The position numbers were made by a program, and so were the translations under genes. Source: Flavobacteriaceae bacterium (GTDB taxonomy: Bacteria; Bacteroidota; Bacteroidia; Flavobacteriales; Flavobacteriaceae). From it: a DNA stretch of 64,000 nt. The notes below the pieces were generated by a model. The model did not search any database and was not told the origin of the DNA. It saw nothing but the letters and a program-made list of their open reading frames with translations. This document shows, one piece after another, positions 1 to 8,126 of this stretch. The first letter of the stretch is position 1. Every line of letters starts with the position of its first letter. The stretch spans positions 868,001-932,000 of the forward strand of contig JAGYKX010000005.1 in the NCBI GenBank assembly GCA_018401115.1. The letters are read 5' to 3'.

Positions 1-1
1 A

Positions 2-505
2 TTTTCATGGGCTTCCATTGTTTTAGCTGTCGTAGTTTTTTTAATGACTTCACTTTATGTGTTTAAAGAGACCAAAAGGATGCGAACCCAGCAGTCTATT
101 GTGAATGATCAGATTAAAGAACTCACTACAGATTTTGACCAAAAACTAGAAGACCTAAGGAATCAGTTTATAGTACTTCAAAGCCCACAAACCGAGAAAA
201 AAGAGCATGAATCTCAATACAATGAGGTCTCCTTTAATTTTTCTTCTTATCTCAATAAAGAGAAGAGATTAGGATTCTTACAATTCGACAACTTACCCAA
301 ACTGCCAGAAAACATGTGTTTCCAAATATGGGTAAGTCGCAATGGAGTTAAAGAAAACATTGGAATCCTCTCTAAAATTGACAAACAACAATTAATTCAA
401 ATTCCTTTTAAAGAAAAGGGTACAATACATATCACTATTGAGGAAAAACCCGGGAATCCAAACCCTGACCCTAAAGCATCCATAGCCAATATAACTATTG
501 GATAA
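2..505 (+). CDS. Anti-sigma factor, C-terminal part (5' end outside window)
   Basis: The frame is open from base 2, so the gene is truncated by the window edge. The visible part begins inside a hydrophobic stretch of about 14 residues, read as the end of a single membrane helix. A charged, probably coiled-coil linker (KETKRMRTQQ to LRNQF) follows, then a C-terminal domain ending in GNPNPDP and ITIG. That arrangement fits the RskA-like C-terminal half of Bacteroidota anti-sigma factors: membrane-anchored, cytoplasmic N-terminus binding sigma, extracytoplasmic C-domain sensing. A sigma-70 family gene lies 256 bp downstream on the same strand, which supports the reading. The sigma-binding N-terminus is not visible, so the partner is inferred. 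Confidence 0.6.
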   Translation, partial: FSWASIVLAVVVFLMTSLYVFKETKRMRTQQSIVNDQIKELTTDFDQKLEDLRNQFIVLQSPQTEKKEHESQYNEVSFNFSSYLNKEKRLGFLQFDNLPKLPENMCFQIWVSRNGVKENIGILSKIDKQQLIQIPFKEKGTIHITIEEKPGNPNPDPKASIANITIG

Positions 506-551
506 GTGTGTTGCAATAGCATATTTTGTACCTTTGTAAAAAAGATAAAAA

Positions 552-752
552 ATGAAGTTAGTTTTCATTACAATTGGACTTTTAGGATTAGGTTTCGCTG
601 GTATTGCCATAAAAATTTGGGCCAAAAAAGACGGTGCTTTCTCAGGAACATGTGCCAGTCAAAGTCCTTTTTTAAATAAAGAAGGGGAGGCCTGTGGGAT
701 GTGTGGAAAACTTCCCTCTGAACAGGAATGTAGAAATGAAATAGTCCAATAA
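552..752 (+). CDS. Small Cys-rich membrane-anchored protein between anti-sigma and sigma genes
   Basis: This 66-residue protein has one N-terminal hydrophobic helix (about residues 2-22), a short KIWAKKDG linker and a tail with four cysteines (34, 48, 51, 60), two of them in a CxxC pair. I recall similar short proteins in flavobacteria annotated only as 'membrane or secreted protein'. The cysteine set could bind a metal or Fe-S centre or form disulfides, but no function is established. It is 46 bp after the anti-sigma gene and 8 bp before the sigma gene, so co-expression is likely. A role in signalling to that pair is inference from position only. Confidence 0.75.
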   Translation: MKLVFITIGLLGLGFAGIAIKIWAKKDGAFSGTCASQSPFLNKEGEACGMCGKLPSEQECRNEIVQ

Positions 753-760
753 AAAAACCA

Positions 761-1336
761 TTGATTTTAGCCCCCGAAAACATATCAAAAACCATTCAAA
801 ATGCTAAATCCGGACAACAACTGGCTTTTAGTAATCTCTTGGATACATTTTGGAATGATGTGTACAGCTTTCAACTCCTTAGAACAAAAAACGAGTTAGA
901 GGCAGAAGACATTACAATTGAAACTTTTTCTAAAGCTTTTGATAAAATTAATAGCTATAAAGAGGAGTTTGTGTTTAAAACCTGGCTCATCACTATTTCA
1001 AAGAACCTCCACATAGATCTCTTGAGAAAACAGAAAAGGAGCCCTGAAAACAATATTTTCTCTTATCAAAATACCACAGGAGAATCGGAGGTTTTAGACA
1101 GTACTCCAAGTGCTGAAGATCAATTGATACAACAACAAAATTTAGCAGATTTACTCACAGAAATAAAAAAGCTAAAACCCGCTTATCAAAAAGTAATTAA
1201 CCTGCGATATTTTAATGAAATGAGTTATGCTGAAATGGCATTAGAATTAGGTGAACCCGTAAATAACATTAAAGTAAAAGCACTTAGGGCAAGAAAATTA
1301 TTGTCCGAATTGATTAGGAACAAGCCTTTGATTTAG
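761..1336 (+). CDS. Sigma-70 family (ECF-type) RNA polymerase sigma factor
   Basis: The 191-residue protein has a region 2 part (about 20-95: FSNLLDTFWNDVYSF, AEDITIETFSKAF, FKTWLITISKNLHIDLLRK) and a region 4 helix-turn-helix (about 135-185: LKPAYQKVINLRYFNEMSYAEMALELG). It lacks regions 1 and 3, the usual layout of ECF sigma factors. It should direct RNA polymerase to a small regulon under control of the upstream anti-sigma factor. The only start in range is TTG at 761; a stop at 737-739 blocks any longer frame and no in-frame ATG lies nearby. Unlike other TTG starts in this window, this TTG is not part of a TAnnTTTG element. Confidence 0.85.
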   Translation: MILAPENISKTIQNAKSGQQLAFSNLLDTFWNDVYSFQLLRTKNELEAEDITIETFSKAFDKINSYKEEFVFKTWLITISKNLHIDLLRKQKRSPENNIFSYQNTTGESEVLDSTPSAEDQLIQQQNLADLLTEIKKLKPAYQKVINLRYFNEMSYAEMALELGEPVNNIKVKALRARKLLSELIRNKPLI

Positions 1337-1358
1337 GGTTTTTATCCCCATTGTTTAT

Positions 1359-1366
1359 TATATTTG
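1359..1366 (+). promoter_or_regulatory. Candidate -7 promoter element before lipA
   Basis: TATATTTG matches the Bacteroidota -7 consensus TAnnTTTG, 12 bp before the lipA ATG. A TTTG at 1327-1330 is the only -33-like sequence and its spacing is long, so only the -7 half is convincing. Confidence 0.45.
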
Positions 1367-1377
1367 CTTAAAAAAAT

Positions 1378-2259
1378 ATGGCTACCGATACAATAACACC
1401 CACCAAAGACAAGCCTAAGGCAGGAAAGCCAAAATGGTTAAGGGTTAAACTCCCCACCGGTCAGAAATACACCCAACTTAGAAGTTTGGTTGATAAATAT
1501 GATTTACATACCATTTGTACTTCCGGAAGCTGCCCAAATATGGGTGAATGTTGGGGAGAAGGTACGGCAACATTTATGATCTTAGGAAATATTTGTACCA
1601 GGTCTTGCGGATTTTGCGGTGTTAAAACGGGGAGACCTGAAACAGTAGATTGGGAAGAACCTGAGAAAGTGGCACGTTCTATTCAAATAATGGGTATAAA
1701 ACACGCTGTAATTACTTCCGTAGACAGAGATGACCTTCAAGATATGGGGTCTATTATATGGGAAGAAACAGTGGGCGCTATTCGCAGGTTAAATCCAACA
1801 ACGACTTTGGAAACACTTATTCCTGATTTTCAAGGAATCACAAGACACTTAGACAGAATTGTCAGGGCTAATCCTGAGGTGGTTTCTCACAATATGGAAA
1901 CCGTTAAAAGACTTACGAGAGCCGTAAGAATTCAAGCCAAATACGAGAAGAGTTTGGAGGTACTAGCCTATCTTAAAAAAGCTGGGATTAACAGAACTAA
2001 GTCTGGTATAATGTTAGGGCTAGGTGAACGAGAAGAAGAAGTTATTGAGACCTTAAATGATTTAAGAAATGCACAAGTAGACGTAGTGACCATTGGTCAA
2101 TACTTACAGCCTTCTAAAAATCACCTCCCTGTGACAGAATTTATTACGCCTGAACAGTTTAAAAAATACGAAACCATCGGTTTAGAAATGGGCTTTAGAC
2201 ATGTAGAAAGTGGCGCATTAGTAAGATCTTCCTACAAAGCACACAAACACATGCTTTAA
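1378..2259 (+). CDS. lipA: Lipoyl synthase
   Basis: LipA is a radical-SAM enzyme that inserts two sulfurs into octanoyl groups on lipoyl domains of 2-oxoacid dehydrogenases and the glycine cleavage H protein. Both cluster motifs are intact: CxxxxCxxxxxC for the auxiliary sacrificial cluster (Cys47, 52, 58) and CxxxCxxC for the radical-SAM cluster (Cys73, 77, 80). The C-terminal RSSY motif, which supplies a serine ligand to the auxiliary cluster, is present. Length (293 aa) is normal. The ATG at 1378 follows a good -7 element. gap starts 15 bp downstream, so the two may be cotranscribed. lipB is not in the window. Confidence 0.97.
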   Translation: MATDTITPTKDKPKAGKPKWLRVKLPTGQKYTQLRSLVDKYDLHTICTSGSCPNMGECWGEGTATFMILGNICTRSCGFCGVKTGRPETVDWEEPEKVARSIQIMGIKHAVITSVDRDDLQDMGSIIWEETVGAIRRLNPTTTLETLIPDFQGITRHLDRIVRANPEVVSHNMETVKRLTRAVRIQAKYEKSLEVLAYLKKAGINRTKSGIMLGLGEREEEVIETLNDLRNAQVDVVTIGQYLQPSKNHLPVTEFITPEQFKKYETIGLEMGFRHVESGALVRSSYKAHKHML

Positions 2260-2274
2260 CAGCACAAACTCTAG

Positions 2275-3285
2275 ATGAAAAAAATAAAAATAGGGATTAA
2301 TGGGTTTGGCCGAATTGGTCGAACGCTATTTCGCCTACTGATCAACCACCCCTCTATTGAGGTAGTTGCAATTAATGACCTTGCCCCTGCAAAAACACTT
2401 GCCCATCTTTTAAAATATGACTCAATACATGGAGTATTGGATCAAGACATCATTGGCTTGGATCATGCTATATTAGTGGGTAAAAATAAAATCCCTGTCT
2501 TCAATGAAGCGTCTATTGATTCTATATCTTGGCAAGAAACTGGTGCTGAAATAATCATTGAAGCAACCGGTAAGTTTAAAAGCAAAAGTTTATTGTCTCT
2601 ACATCTCAAAGAAGGTGTAAAAAGAGTTATTTTAGCAGCACCTCCTGAGGAAGATAAGATTCCAATGATCATTATGGGTATTAATGAGCATACTTTAAAA
2701 AAAGGAGATCAAATTATTTCAAATGCTTCTTGCACTACAAATAATGCAGCACCAATGATAGCAATAATCAAGGAATTATGCGGCATTTCAGAGGCTTATA
2801 TCACTACGGTTCATTCATATACTTCGGACCAAAGTTTACACGATCAGCCTCACAGAGATCTCAGAAGGGCTAGGGCTGCAGGACAATCAATAGTACCTAC
2901 TACAACAGGTGCTGCAAAAGCACTGACCAGAGTGTTTCCAGATCTTGCTGAAGTAATGGGTGGTTGTGGCATAAGGGTTCCTGTGGCAAATGGTTCATTG
3001 ACCGATATTACATTTAATGTCATAAAACCAACAACTATTACTGAAATAAACACTACATTTAAGAAAGCTGCTGCTGGAAAATTTAAACATATTTTAGCTT
3101 ATACCGAAGATCCTATTGTATCTGTAGACATAAACAGCAGTCCTTATTCTTGTACTTTTGACGCCCAAATGACTTCTGTCATTGGTAATATGGTTAAGAT
3201 TATCGGATGGTACGACAATGAAACAGGTTATAGTAATAGGCTGGTAGACTTAATTTTATACACTAGAAAAATAGCAAGTTCATAA
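2275..3285 (+). CDS. gap: Glyceraldehyde-3-phosphate dehydrogenase, type I
   Basis: The glycolytic enzyme oxidises glyceraldehyde-3-phosphate to 1,3-bisphosphoglycerate with NAD+. The Rossmann motif GINGFGRIGR is at residues 7-16, and Asp35 after the second strand argues for NAD rather than NADP. The catalytic motif NASCTTN places the nucleophile at Cys153. The 336-aa length is normal. It lies between lipA and a histidine kinase gene 2 bp downstream, so it probably shares their transcript. A flavobacterial genome may carry further gap copies; whether this is the main glycolytic one cannot be told here. Confidence 0.96.
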   Translation: MKKIKIGINGFGRIGRTLFRLLINHPSIEVVAINDLAPAKTLAHLLKYDSIHGVLDQDIIGLDHAILVGKNKIPVFNEASIDSISWQETGAEIIIEATGKFKSKSLLSLHLKEGVKRVILAAPPEEDKIPMIIMGINEHTLKKGDQIISNASCTTNNAAPMIAIIKELCGISEAYITTVHSYTSDQSLHDQPHRDLRRARAAGQSIVPTTTGAAKALTRVFPDLAEVMGGCGIRVPVANGSLTDITFNVIKPTTITEINTTFKKAAAGKFKHILAYTEDPIVSVDINSSPYSCTFDAQMTSVIGNMVKIIGWYDNETGYSNRLVDLILYTRKIASS

Positions 3286-3287
3286 AT

Positions 3288-4532
3288 ATGATCCTTTCTG
3301 TTAACATTTCGATCACACCTTTGTTGTTGTCGTTATTATTTTGTGTTTTTGGAATTTTAGCAATTATCATAGTGATTCTAATCTTAAAAAATGAAAAGGA
3401 AAAGCGCAAGAACACCCTTAAATTAGCGGAAACATTGGCTTTTAACACTACTCTAAGTCATGAACTAAGAACACCTTTGTATGCTGTAATCGCTATATCT
3501 AAAAGTTTACTAGAAAACGCTCCTAAAGCTTCACAAATAGAGGACTTACAAATACTGGAAAGGGCCTCAAATTATCTAGTTAAATTAATTAATGATTCTC
3601 TTTTGCTAAAGAGAATCGATGCACAAAAGTTAAGCTTACATCAAGAATCTTTCGATATTGATAAGCTGGTTCACCAGGTTGCTAAAACAGTAGAAAAACA
3701 AATTGCTTTTTCAGACGTTAAAATAATTATCAAAATAGATCCCACTATTCCAAATCATTTAATAGGAGATCCTGTTAAATTGAGTCAAATATTAATAAAC
3801 CTATTAAACAACGCAGCTAAGTTTGGTGAAAAAAAACCAGTATATATAGAAGTAGTAGCTCAAAATATCTACGAAAAAAACTGCGTAATTTATTTTAAAA
3901 TTATTGATCATGGAAAAGGAATCCTCAAGGAAGATCAAGGGAAAATTCTTAAACACTTTCATCAATTAGAATCAAAAAACAAATCTTTTGGTAGTGGACT
4001 AGGATTACCTATTGTAGTGTCACTATTAAAAATCCTAAACAGTGATTTGGTTATAAAGAGTACCGTAAATAAAGGAAGTGAATTTAGTTTTTCTCTAAAC
4101 TTCAAGATTAATTCAAAAGGTATTAAAGACAACCTAAAAGTAAATAAAACTGCGCTTAAAGACCTCATTGTTTTAGTGGTAGACGACAATCAAATCAACC
4201 AAGTAATTACCATTAAAACCTTGGAGAAAATTGGTATTAAAGCAATGTCTTGCCATTCTGGATTAGAAGCTATTCAATTGGTTGCTTCCAATAGCTTTGA
4301 CCTTGTCCTTATGGATCTACATATGCCTGTGATGACGGGAGAAGAGGCTACAAAAAAAATAAGATCCACCAATAAATCTATTCCAATTGTAGCACTAACA
4401 GCGCTAGAAAAAGACAATCATTGGAAGGAATTGTCTGATTTGGGCTTTTCTGCTATGCTTCACAAACCATATGAAGAAGAAGAACTATACAAAGTTCTAT
4501 TATTGGCTCATAATTCAGGCAATGCTTTATAA
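3288..4532 (+). CDS. Hybrid sensor histidine kinase with C-terminal receiver domain
   Basis: One N-terminal transmembrane helix (about 11-33) leads directly into HisKA (His58 in LSHELRTPL), then an HATPase domain with N-box (NLLNNAAKFG, 171-180), G1 (DHGKGI, 207-212) and G2 (GSGLGLPIV, 235-243). A receiver domain begins near 293, with the acidic pair Asp299/Asp300, phospho-acceptor Asp343 (LVLMDLHMP) and Lys393. There is no periplasmic or PAS/GAF sensor domain, so the stimulus is not evident. No separate response regulator or Hpt gene is nearby, so output must pass to an unlinked partner. The last 25 bp overlap the convergent lpxK gene. Confidence 0.93.
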   Translation: MILSVNISITPLLLSLLFCVFGILAIIIVILILKNEKEKRKNTLKLAETLAFNTTLSHELRTPLYAVIAISKSLLENAPKASQIEDLQILERASNYLVKLINDSLLLKRIDAQKLSLHQESFDIDKLVHQVAKTVEKQIAFSDVKIIIKIDPTIPNHLIGDPVKLSQILINLLNNAAKFGEKKPVYIEVVAQNIYEKNCVIYFKIIDHGKGILKEDQGKILKHFHQLESKNKSFGSGLGLPIVVSLLKILNSDLVIKSTVNKGSEFSFSLNFKINSKGIKDNLKVNKTALKDLIVLVVDDNQINQVITIKTLEKIGIKAMSCHSGLEAIQLVASNSFDLVLMDLHMPVMTGEEATKKIRSTNKSIPIVALTALEKDNHWKELSDLGFSAMLHKPYEEEELYKVLLLAHNSGNAL

Positions 4533-5560
4533 AAAATGTGTTTCTCTCTTTCTACAAAATCGTGAGATACAGGGAGGTAAAACAATTGAGGTATAGCTGC
4601 ACTTAACTTCACAAAATCCTTGTGAGTACAAATGATTTTTTGATATTTTTTTAATGACTCTATTTCGTTTCTGGAGAAATAATGATGGTCTGCATACCTT
4701 AAATGATGTATTATTATGCTTTGTTTTTCTAAAAAACTAACCAATGGTTCTGGATTAGCAATTGCGGTAACCAATGTAATTTCCTGACCCTTCAGATTAT
4801 TTAAAGAAATGGACTTATTCAATCCAATGAGGACATTGTCATATTTTAAGTGACTGAAAAAAGCTGGCTGATTTGGCATAAGATTAAGGCCTGAAACAAA
4901 AGACGCTTTCTTGGTGGCGTCTAAATGATAGGGAGATTTAGTGACCACGACAATATGGGCTTTTTTGACCCTTAATTGATGATCTCTCAATGTGCCAGCT
5001 GGCAAATAAAAATCCTTAAAGTAAGGTTTATTGTATGTGGTGAGTAAAATATTAAACTGAGCTTTAATGGCCCGATGTTGAAATGCGTCGTCTAAAAGCA
5101 CTAAATCAAGAGCGGATTGACTCCCTGAATTTTGAGTTTCAAACAAGTTCTCTTTTCCACAAAATCCTTGAGTATAGTTCGATTCTAAATAAGCCATTGC
5201 TGCTACTCTAGAAGCACAAACAACCATCCTAATTTGAGGAAATGAATTGTAAAGTTGAAAGGCTTCGTCTCCTATTTCAAACGCATTAGATGCTGCATTA
5301 GCCTCAATTAAGCCACGTGACTTTCTTCCATAACCCCTACTTACTACTGCAATTTGCAAGCCCTTGCTTAAGTAGTATTCAATTAAAAGCGCAATCATTG
5401 GTGTTTTTCCTGTACCTCCCAAACTAAGGTTGCCCACGCAAATTGTGGGGGTATTGAAGCTTTCACTTCTAAATAAACCGAGATCATAAAAAAGATGTCT
5501 AAGCCTAAGCACCCATGCATAGAGAAGCGATAAAGGCCATAAAAGCATACTGATCTTCAT
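4508..5560 (-). CDS. lpxK: Tetraacyldisaccharide 4'-kinase
   Basis: LpxK phosphorylates the 4' position of the lipid A disaccharide at the inner membrane. An N-terminal hydrophobic segment (about 5-20) fits a membrane-anchoring helix. The P-loop is VGNLSLGGTGKTP (42-54), and the LLDDAFQHR motif, typical of the family, lies in the middle. The 350-aa length is normal. The gene is alone on the minus strand: its 3' end overlaps the histidine kinase and its 5' end faces the Nif3-like gene across 50 bp. Confidence 0.95.
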   Translation of the reverse strand: MKISMLLWPLSLLYAWVLRLRHLFYDLGLFRSESFNTPTICVGNLSLGGTGKTPMIALLIEYYLSKGLQIAVVSRGYGRKSRGLIEANAASNAFEIGDEAFQLYNSFPQIRMVVCASRVAAMAYLESNYTQGFCGKENLFETQNSGSQSALDLVLLDDAFQHRAIKAQFNILLTTYNKPYFKDFYLPAGTLRDHQLRVKKAHIVVVTKSPYHLDATKKASFVSGLNLMPNQPAFFSHLKYDNVLIGLNKSISLNNLKGQEITLVTAIANPEPLVSFLEKQSIIIHHLRYADHHYFSRNEIESLKKYQKIICTHKDFVKLSAAIPQLFYLPVSHDFVEREKHIFYKALPEL

Positions 5561-5580
5561 AGGAACGAAATTATAATATT

Positions 5581-5588
5581 TATATTTG
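5581..5588 (+). promoter_or_regulatory. Candidate -7 promoter element before the Nif3-like gene
   Basis: TATATTTG is an exact TAnnTTTG match 22 bp before the ATG at 5611. No clear -33 TTG is seen. Confidence 0.5.
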
Positions 5589-5610
5589 TCAAGAACACAA
5601 TTTTACAATT

Positions 5611-6411
5611 ATGACGGTAAAAGATATTACTAATTTATTGGAAGAACTAGCACCATTAAGCTGGGCAGAGGAATTTGACAATGTTGGGTTATTGGTGGGA
5701 GATCCACAGTCAACGGTATCTGGTATATTAGTAAGTTTAGATACTTTGGAAAATGTGGTAGAAGAAGCTATTGCAAAAAATGCTAATATGATCGTGAGCT
5801 TTCATCCAATCATTTTTAAAGGACTCAAGCAACTGACTCCCACAGATTATGTTTCAAAGGTTGTCCTAAAATGTATTCATAACGGTATATCCATTTATAG
5901 TATGCATACAGCATTAGACAATGCTTCACTTGGCGTAAATCATGAAATTGCGGAACGTCTTGGCCTGCAAAAAGTAGAAGTCCTCATTAATAATCCAAAT
6001 CTAAAGCCTCAAACACCAGATGGAGCTTTAGGAATGGGAAGAATTGGATTACTCCCCGAAGCCATGGAGGAAAGGGACTTCCTGAAACACTTGAAAGCAA
6101 TTTTTAGTACACCTTGCATAAAACATTCGCAATTAGTTGGAAAAAAAATAAAAAAAGTAGCTGTATTGGGGGGTAGTGGCGCTTTTGCCATTGACAACGC
6201 AAAACACTGTAAAGCAGACGCTTATGTTACTTCAGATTTAAAATATCACGACTTCTTTAAAGCAGAAAATAACATTCTACTTGCAGATATAGGTCACTAT
6301 GAAAGTGAGCAGTTTACAAAAAATCTTTTAGTGGGCTATCTTAAGAAAAAAATTCCTAATTTTGCAATCTCTTTATCAGAGAGTAACACCAATCCCATCA
6401 AGTATTATTAA
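5611..6411 (+). CDS. Nif3-like dinuclear metal centre protein (short form)
   Basis: The protein belongs to the NIF3/YbgI family, ring-shaped hexamers with a two-metal site in each subunit; some members are linked to GTP cyclohydrolase I type 2, but the general role is unsettled. Family motifs seen are WAEEFDNVGLLVGD near residue 20, SFHPIIFKGLK near 64, YSMHTALDN near 96 and GHYESEQ near the C-terminus, which together supply the metal ligands. Its 266 aa match short family members; the junction EVLINNPNLKPQTPDGALGMG has no room for the extra PII-like domain of about 100 aa that I recall from many Bacteroidota homologues. The coiled-coil gene follows after 2 bp, the usual pairing. Confidence 0.88.
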   Translation: MTVKDITNLLEELAPLSWAEEFDNVGLLVGDPQSTVSGILVSLDTLENVVEEAIAKNANMIVSFHPIIFKGLKQLTPTDYVSKVVLKCIHNGISIYSMHTALDNASLGVNHEIAERLGLQKVEVLINNPNLKPQTPDGALGMGRIGLLPEAMEERDFLKHLKAIFSTPCIKHSQLVGKKIKKVAVLGGSGAFAIDNAKHCKADAYVTSDLKYHDFFKAENNILLADIGHYESEQFTKNLLVGYLKKKIPNFAISLSESNTNPIKYY

Positions 6412-6413
6412 TT

Positions 6414-7193
6414 ATGGCAACAAAGAAAGAGGTAACAGTAGAAGATAAGCTAAGGGCTTTATACGACCTTCAATTGATAGATTCAAGGGTAGACGAAATT
6501 AGAAATGTAAGGGGTGAACTTCCATTAGAAGTAGAAGACCTTGAAGATGAAGTTTCTGGATTAAATACCAGAATGGAAAAACTTAAATCTGATTTAGAAA
6601 CCCTCAATGTAGAAATCGCTGCAAAGAAAAATCTAATTGAAGATGCTAAGTCTGCCATAAAAAAATATGCGGAGCAACAAAAAAACGTAAGAAACTCTAG
6701 AGAGTTTAATGCGCTTTCAAAAGAAGTAGAGTTTCAAGAACTTGAAATTGAATTAGCAGAAAAAAATATTCGCGAATTCAAAGCCCAAATGGAGCAAAAA
6801 AAGACAGTTATAGAAGACTCTAAAGAACGCTTAGAAGCTAGAGAAACGCACCTAAAACACAAAAAAGAAGAACTAAACGACATTCTTGCTGAAACAGAAA
6901 AAGAAGAAGAAGCCCTTCTTAAAAAATCTGCAGAATACGAGACTCAAATTGAAGAAAGATTGATCAATGCATATAAACGCATAAGAACCAATGTGAAAAA
7001 TGGTTTAGCGGTTGTTGCTATTGAGAGAGGTGCTTCTGGAGGATCATTCTTTACTATTCCTCCCCAAGTTCAAGTTGAGATTGCTTCAAGAAAAAAAATT
7101 ATTACAGATGAACACTCTGGAAGAATTTTGGTAGATCCTATACTTGCAGAAGAGCAACAAGAAAAAATGCAAAAACTATTTGCTAGTTTGTAA
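6414..7193 (+). CDS. Coiled-coil protein with degenerate C4-type zinc ribbon
   Basis: About 190 residues of charged heptad-like sequence (long coiled coil, roughly 35-180) are followed by the C-terminal ribbon fold of the zf-RING_7 family. The canonical metal site has two CxxC pairs; here the matching positions are Ser208, Ser211, Asp232 and Ser235 (contexts RGASGGSF and TDEHSGRIL), while flanking residues such as IPPQ and GRILVDP are kept. The protein therefore should not bind zinc in the usual way. Function of the family is unknown; a nucleic-acid-linked role is often guessed. It sits 2 bp after the Nif3-like gene and ends at an intrinsic terminator, so the two form one short operon. Confidence 0.9.
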   Translation: MATKKEVTVEDKLRALYDLQLIDSRVDEIRNVRGELPLEVEDLEDEVSGLNTRMEKLKSDLETLNVEIAAKKNLIEDAKSAIKKYAEQQKNVRNSREFNALSKEVEFQELEIELAEKNIREFKAQMEQKKTVIEDSKERLEARETHLKHKKEELNDILAETEKEEEALLKKSAEYETQIEERLINAYKRIRTNVKNGLAVVAIERGASGGSFFTIPPQVQVEIASRKKIITDEHSGRILVDPILAEEQQEKMQKLFASL

Positions 7194-7218
7194 AAGCAGT
7201 ATTTTAACTATATTAAAA

Positions 7219-7246
7219 AAATCTCCATAAATGGAGATTTTTTTTT
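7219..7246 (+). terminator. Intrinsic terminator after the Nif3/coiled-coil operon
   Basis: Inverted repeat AAATCTCC/GGAGATTT (7219-7226 with 7233-7240) around a 6-nt loop, followed by a run of nine T (7238-7246). Confidence 0.85.
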
Positions 7247-7319
7247 GGCCTTACTCAAATAAACACATTCATTACAATAGAAAGAAGTATTAAATATTAT
7301 AATTAGCTATTTGCTTTAT

Positions 7320-7327
7320 TATATTTG
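7320..7327 (+). promoter_or_regulatory. Candidate -7 promoter element of the photolyase operon
   Basis: TATATTTG lies 21 bp before the GTG start at 7349. The surrounding TTTATTATATTTG string is the same as that before lipA. Confidence 0.5.
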
Positions 7328-7348
7328 TTTAATAAAACTATATAAAAA

Positions 7349-7981
7349 GTGAAACAATTTAAGGCGGCAGATTTAGAAGGACTTCCATCGAGGTTCAGGG
7401 CTAATCTCATTAATAGTTGTACTGGATATAAATCATTAAATCTAATAGGCACACAAGACAGTGATGGAAATAAAAACCTGGCCGTTTTTAACTCTATCAT
7501 TCACCTTGGCAGCAACCCAGCGCTGATAGGTTTCACATTTAGACCGCTCACTGTGCAAAGGGACACCTATAAAAATATCAAAGAAACTGGTGTTTTTACA
7601 GTAAACCATGTTCAGGAAGCCTTTGTAGACAAAGCCCACCAAACCGCTGCAAAATACCCTACCAATACGTCTGAATTTGAAGCAGTCGGATTAGAAGTTG
7701 AATACCTTGAGGGTACACTTGCACCCTTTGTAAAAGAGAGCACTATTAAATACAGCTGCACTTATATGAATGAATATCCCATTGTAGAAAATGGTTGCAT
7801 TATGCTTATTGGCGCCATAAATGCGCTTTATTTAAATGAAGATTTTATTGCAACTGATGGTTGGATAGATTTAGCAAAAGCCAACAGTATTGCAGGGATT
7901 GGAATTGACGGATATATTAGAGGATCTGAACCGATTAGATACGAGTACGCAAAACCAGACACAAATCCACAAAAGAAATAA
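7349..7981 (+). CDS. Flavin reductase family protein
   Basis: The 210-residue protein resembles the DIM6/NTAB flavin reductase-like family, FMN-binding split-barrel proteins that reduce flavin or use bound FMN. The conserved core [25 protein letters not shown] and the CTYMNEYPI segment are visible. It starts at GTG (7349), 21 bp after a -7 element; no ATG lies near enough to compete. DUF2256 and two photolyase/cryptochrome genes follow with 1-bp to 45-bp gaps, so it is the first gene of a light-response operon. A plausible job is keeping flavin reduced for the photolyases, but that is inference. Confidence 0.85.
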   Translation: MKQFKAADLEGLPSRFRANLINSCTGYKSLNLIGTQDSDGNKNLAVFNSIIHLGSNPALIGFTFRPLTVQRDTYKNIKETGVFTVNHVQEAFVDKAHQTAAKYPTNTSEFEAVGLEVEYLEGTLAPFVKESTIKYSCTYMNEYPIVENGCIMLIGAINALYLNEDFIATDGWIDLAKANSIAGIGIDGYIRGSEPIRYEYAKPDTNPQKK

Positions 7982-7982
7982 G

Positions 7983-8126
7983 ATGCATAAAAAGGCCTTA
8001 CTTCCATCCAAAATTTGCGCCGTGTGTCAAAGGCCTTTTAATTGGAGAAAGAAATGGGAGAAAAACTGGGATGAAGTGCGATACTGTTCTGAAAAATGCA
8101 AAAGAAATAAAAACACAAGCTTATGA
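7983..8126 (+). CDS. DUF2256 small zinc-binding-like protein
   Basis: This 47-residue protein has the compact DUF2256 pattern: CxxC (CAVC), an aromatic/basic middle ([11 protein letters not shown]) and CxxxC (CSEKC), which should form one zinc site. Families of this type are repeatedly found next to cryptochrome and photolyase genes, yet no function is assigned. A longer in-frame start exists inside the preceding gene, but the ATG at 7983, 1 bp after the flavin reductase stop, gives the family length. Its TGA stop overlaps the ATG of the next gene, which implies translational coupling with the cryptochrome. Confidence 0.9.
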   Translation: MHKKALLPSKICAVCQRPFNWRKKWEKNWDEVRYCSEKCKRNKNTSL

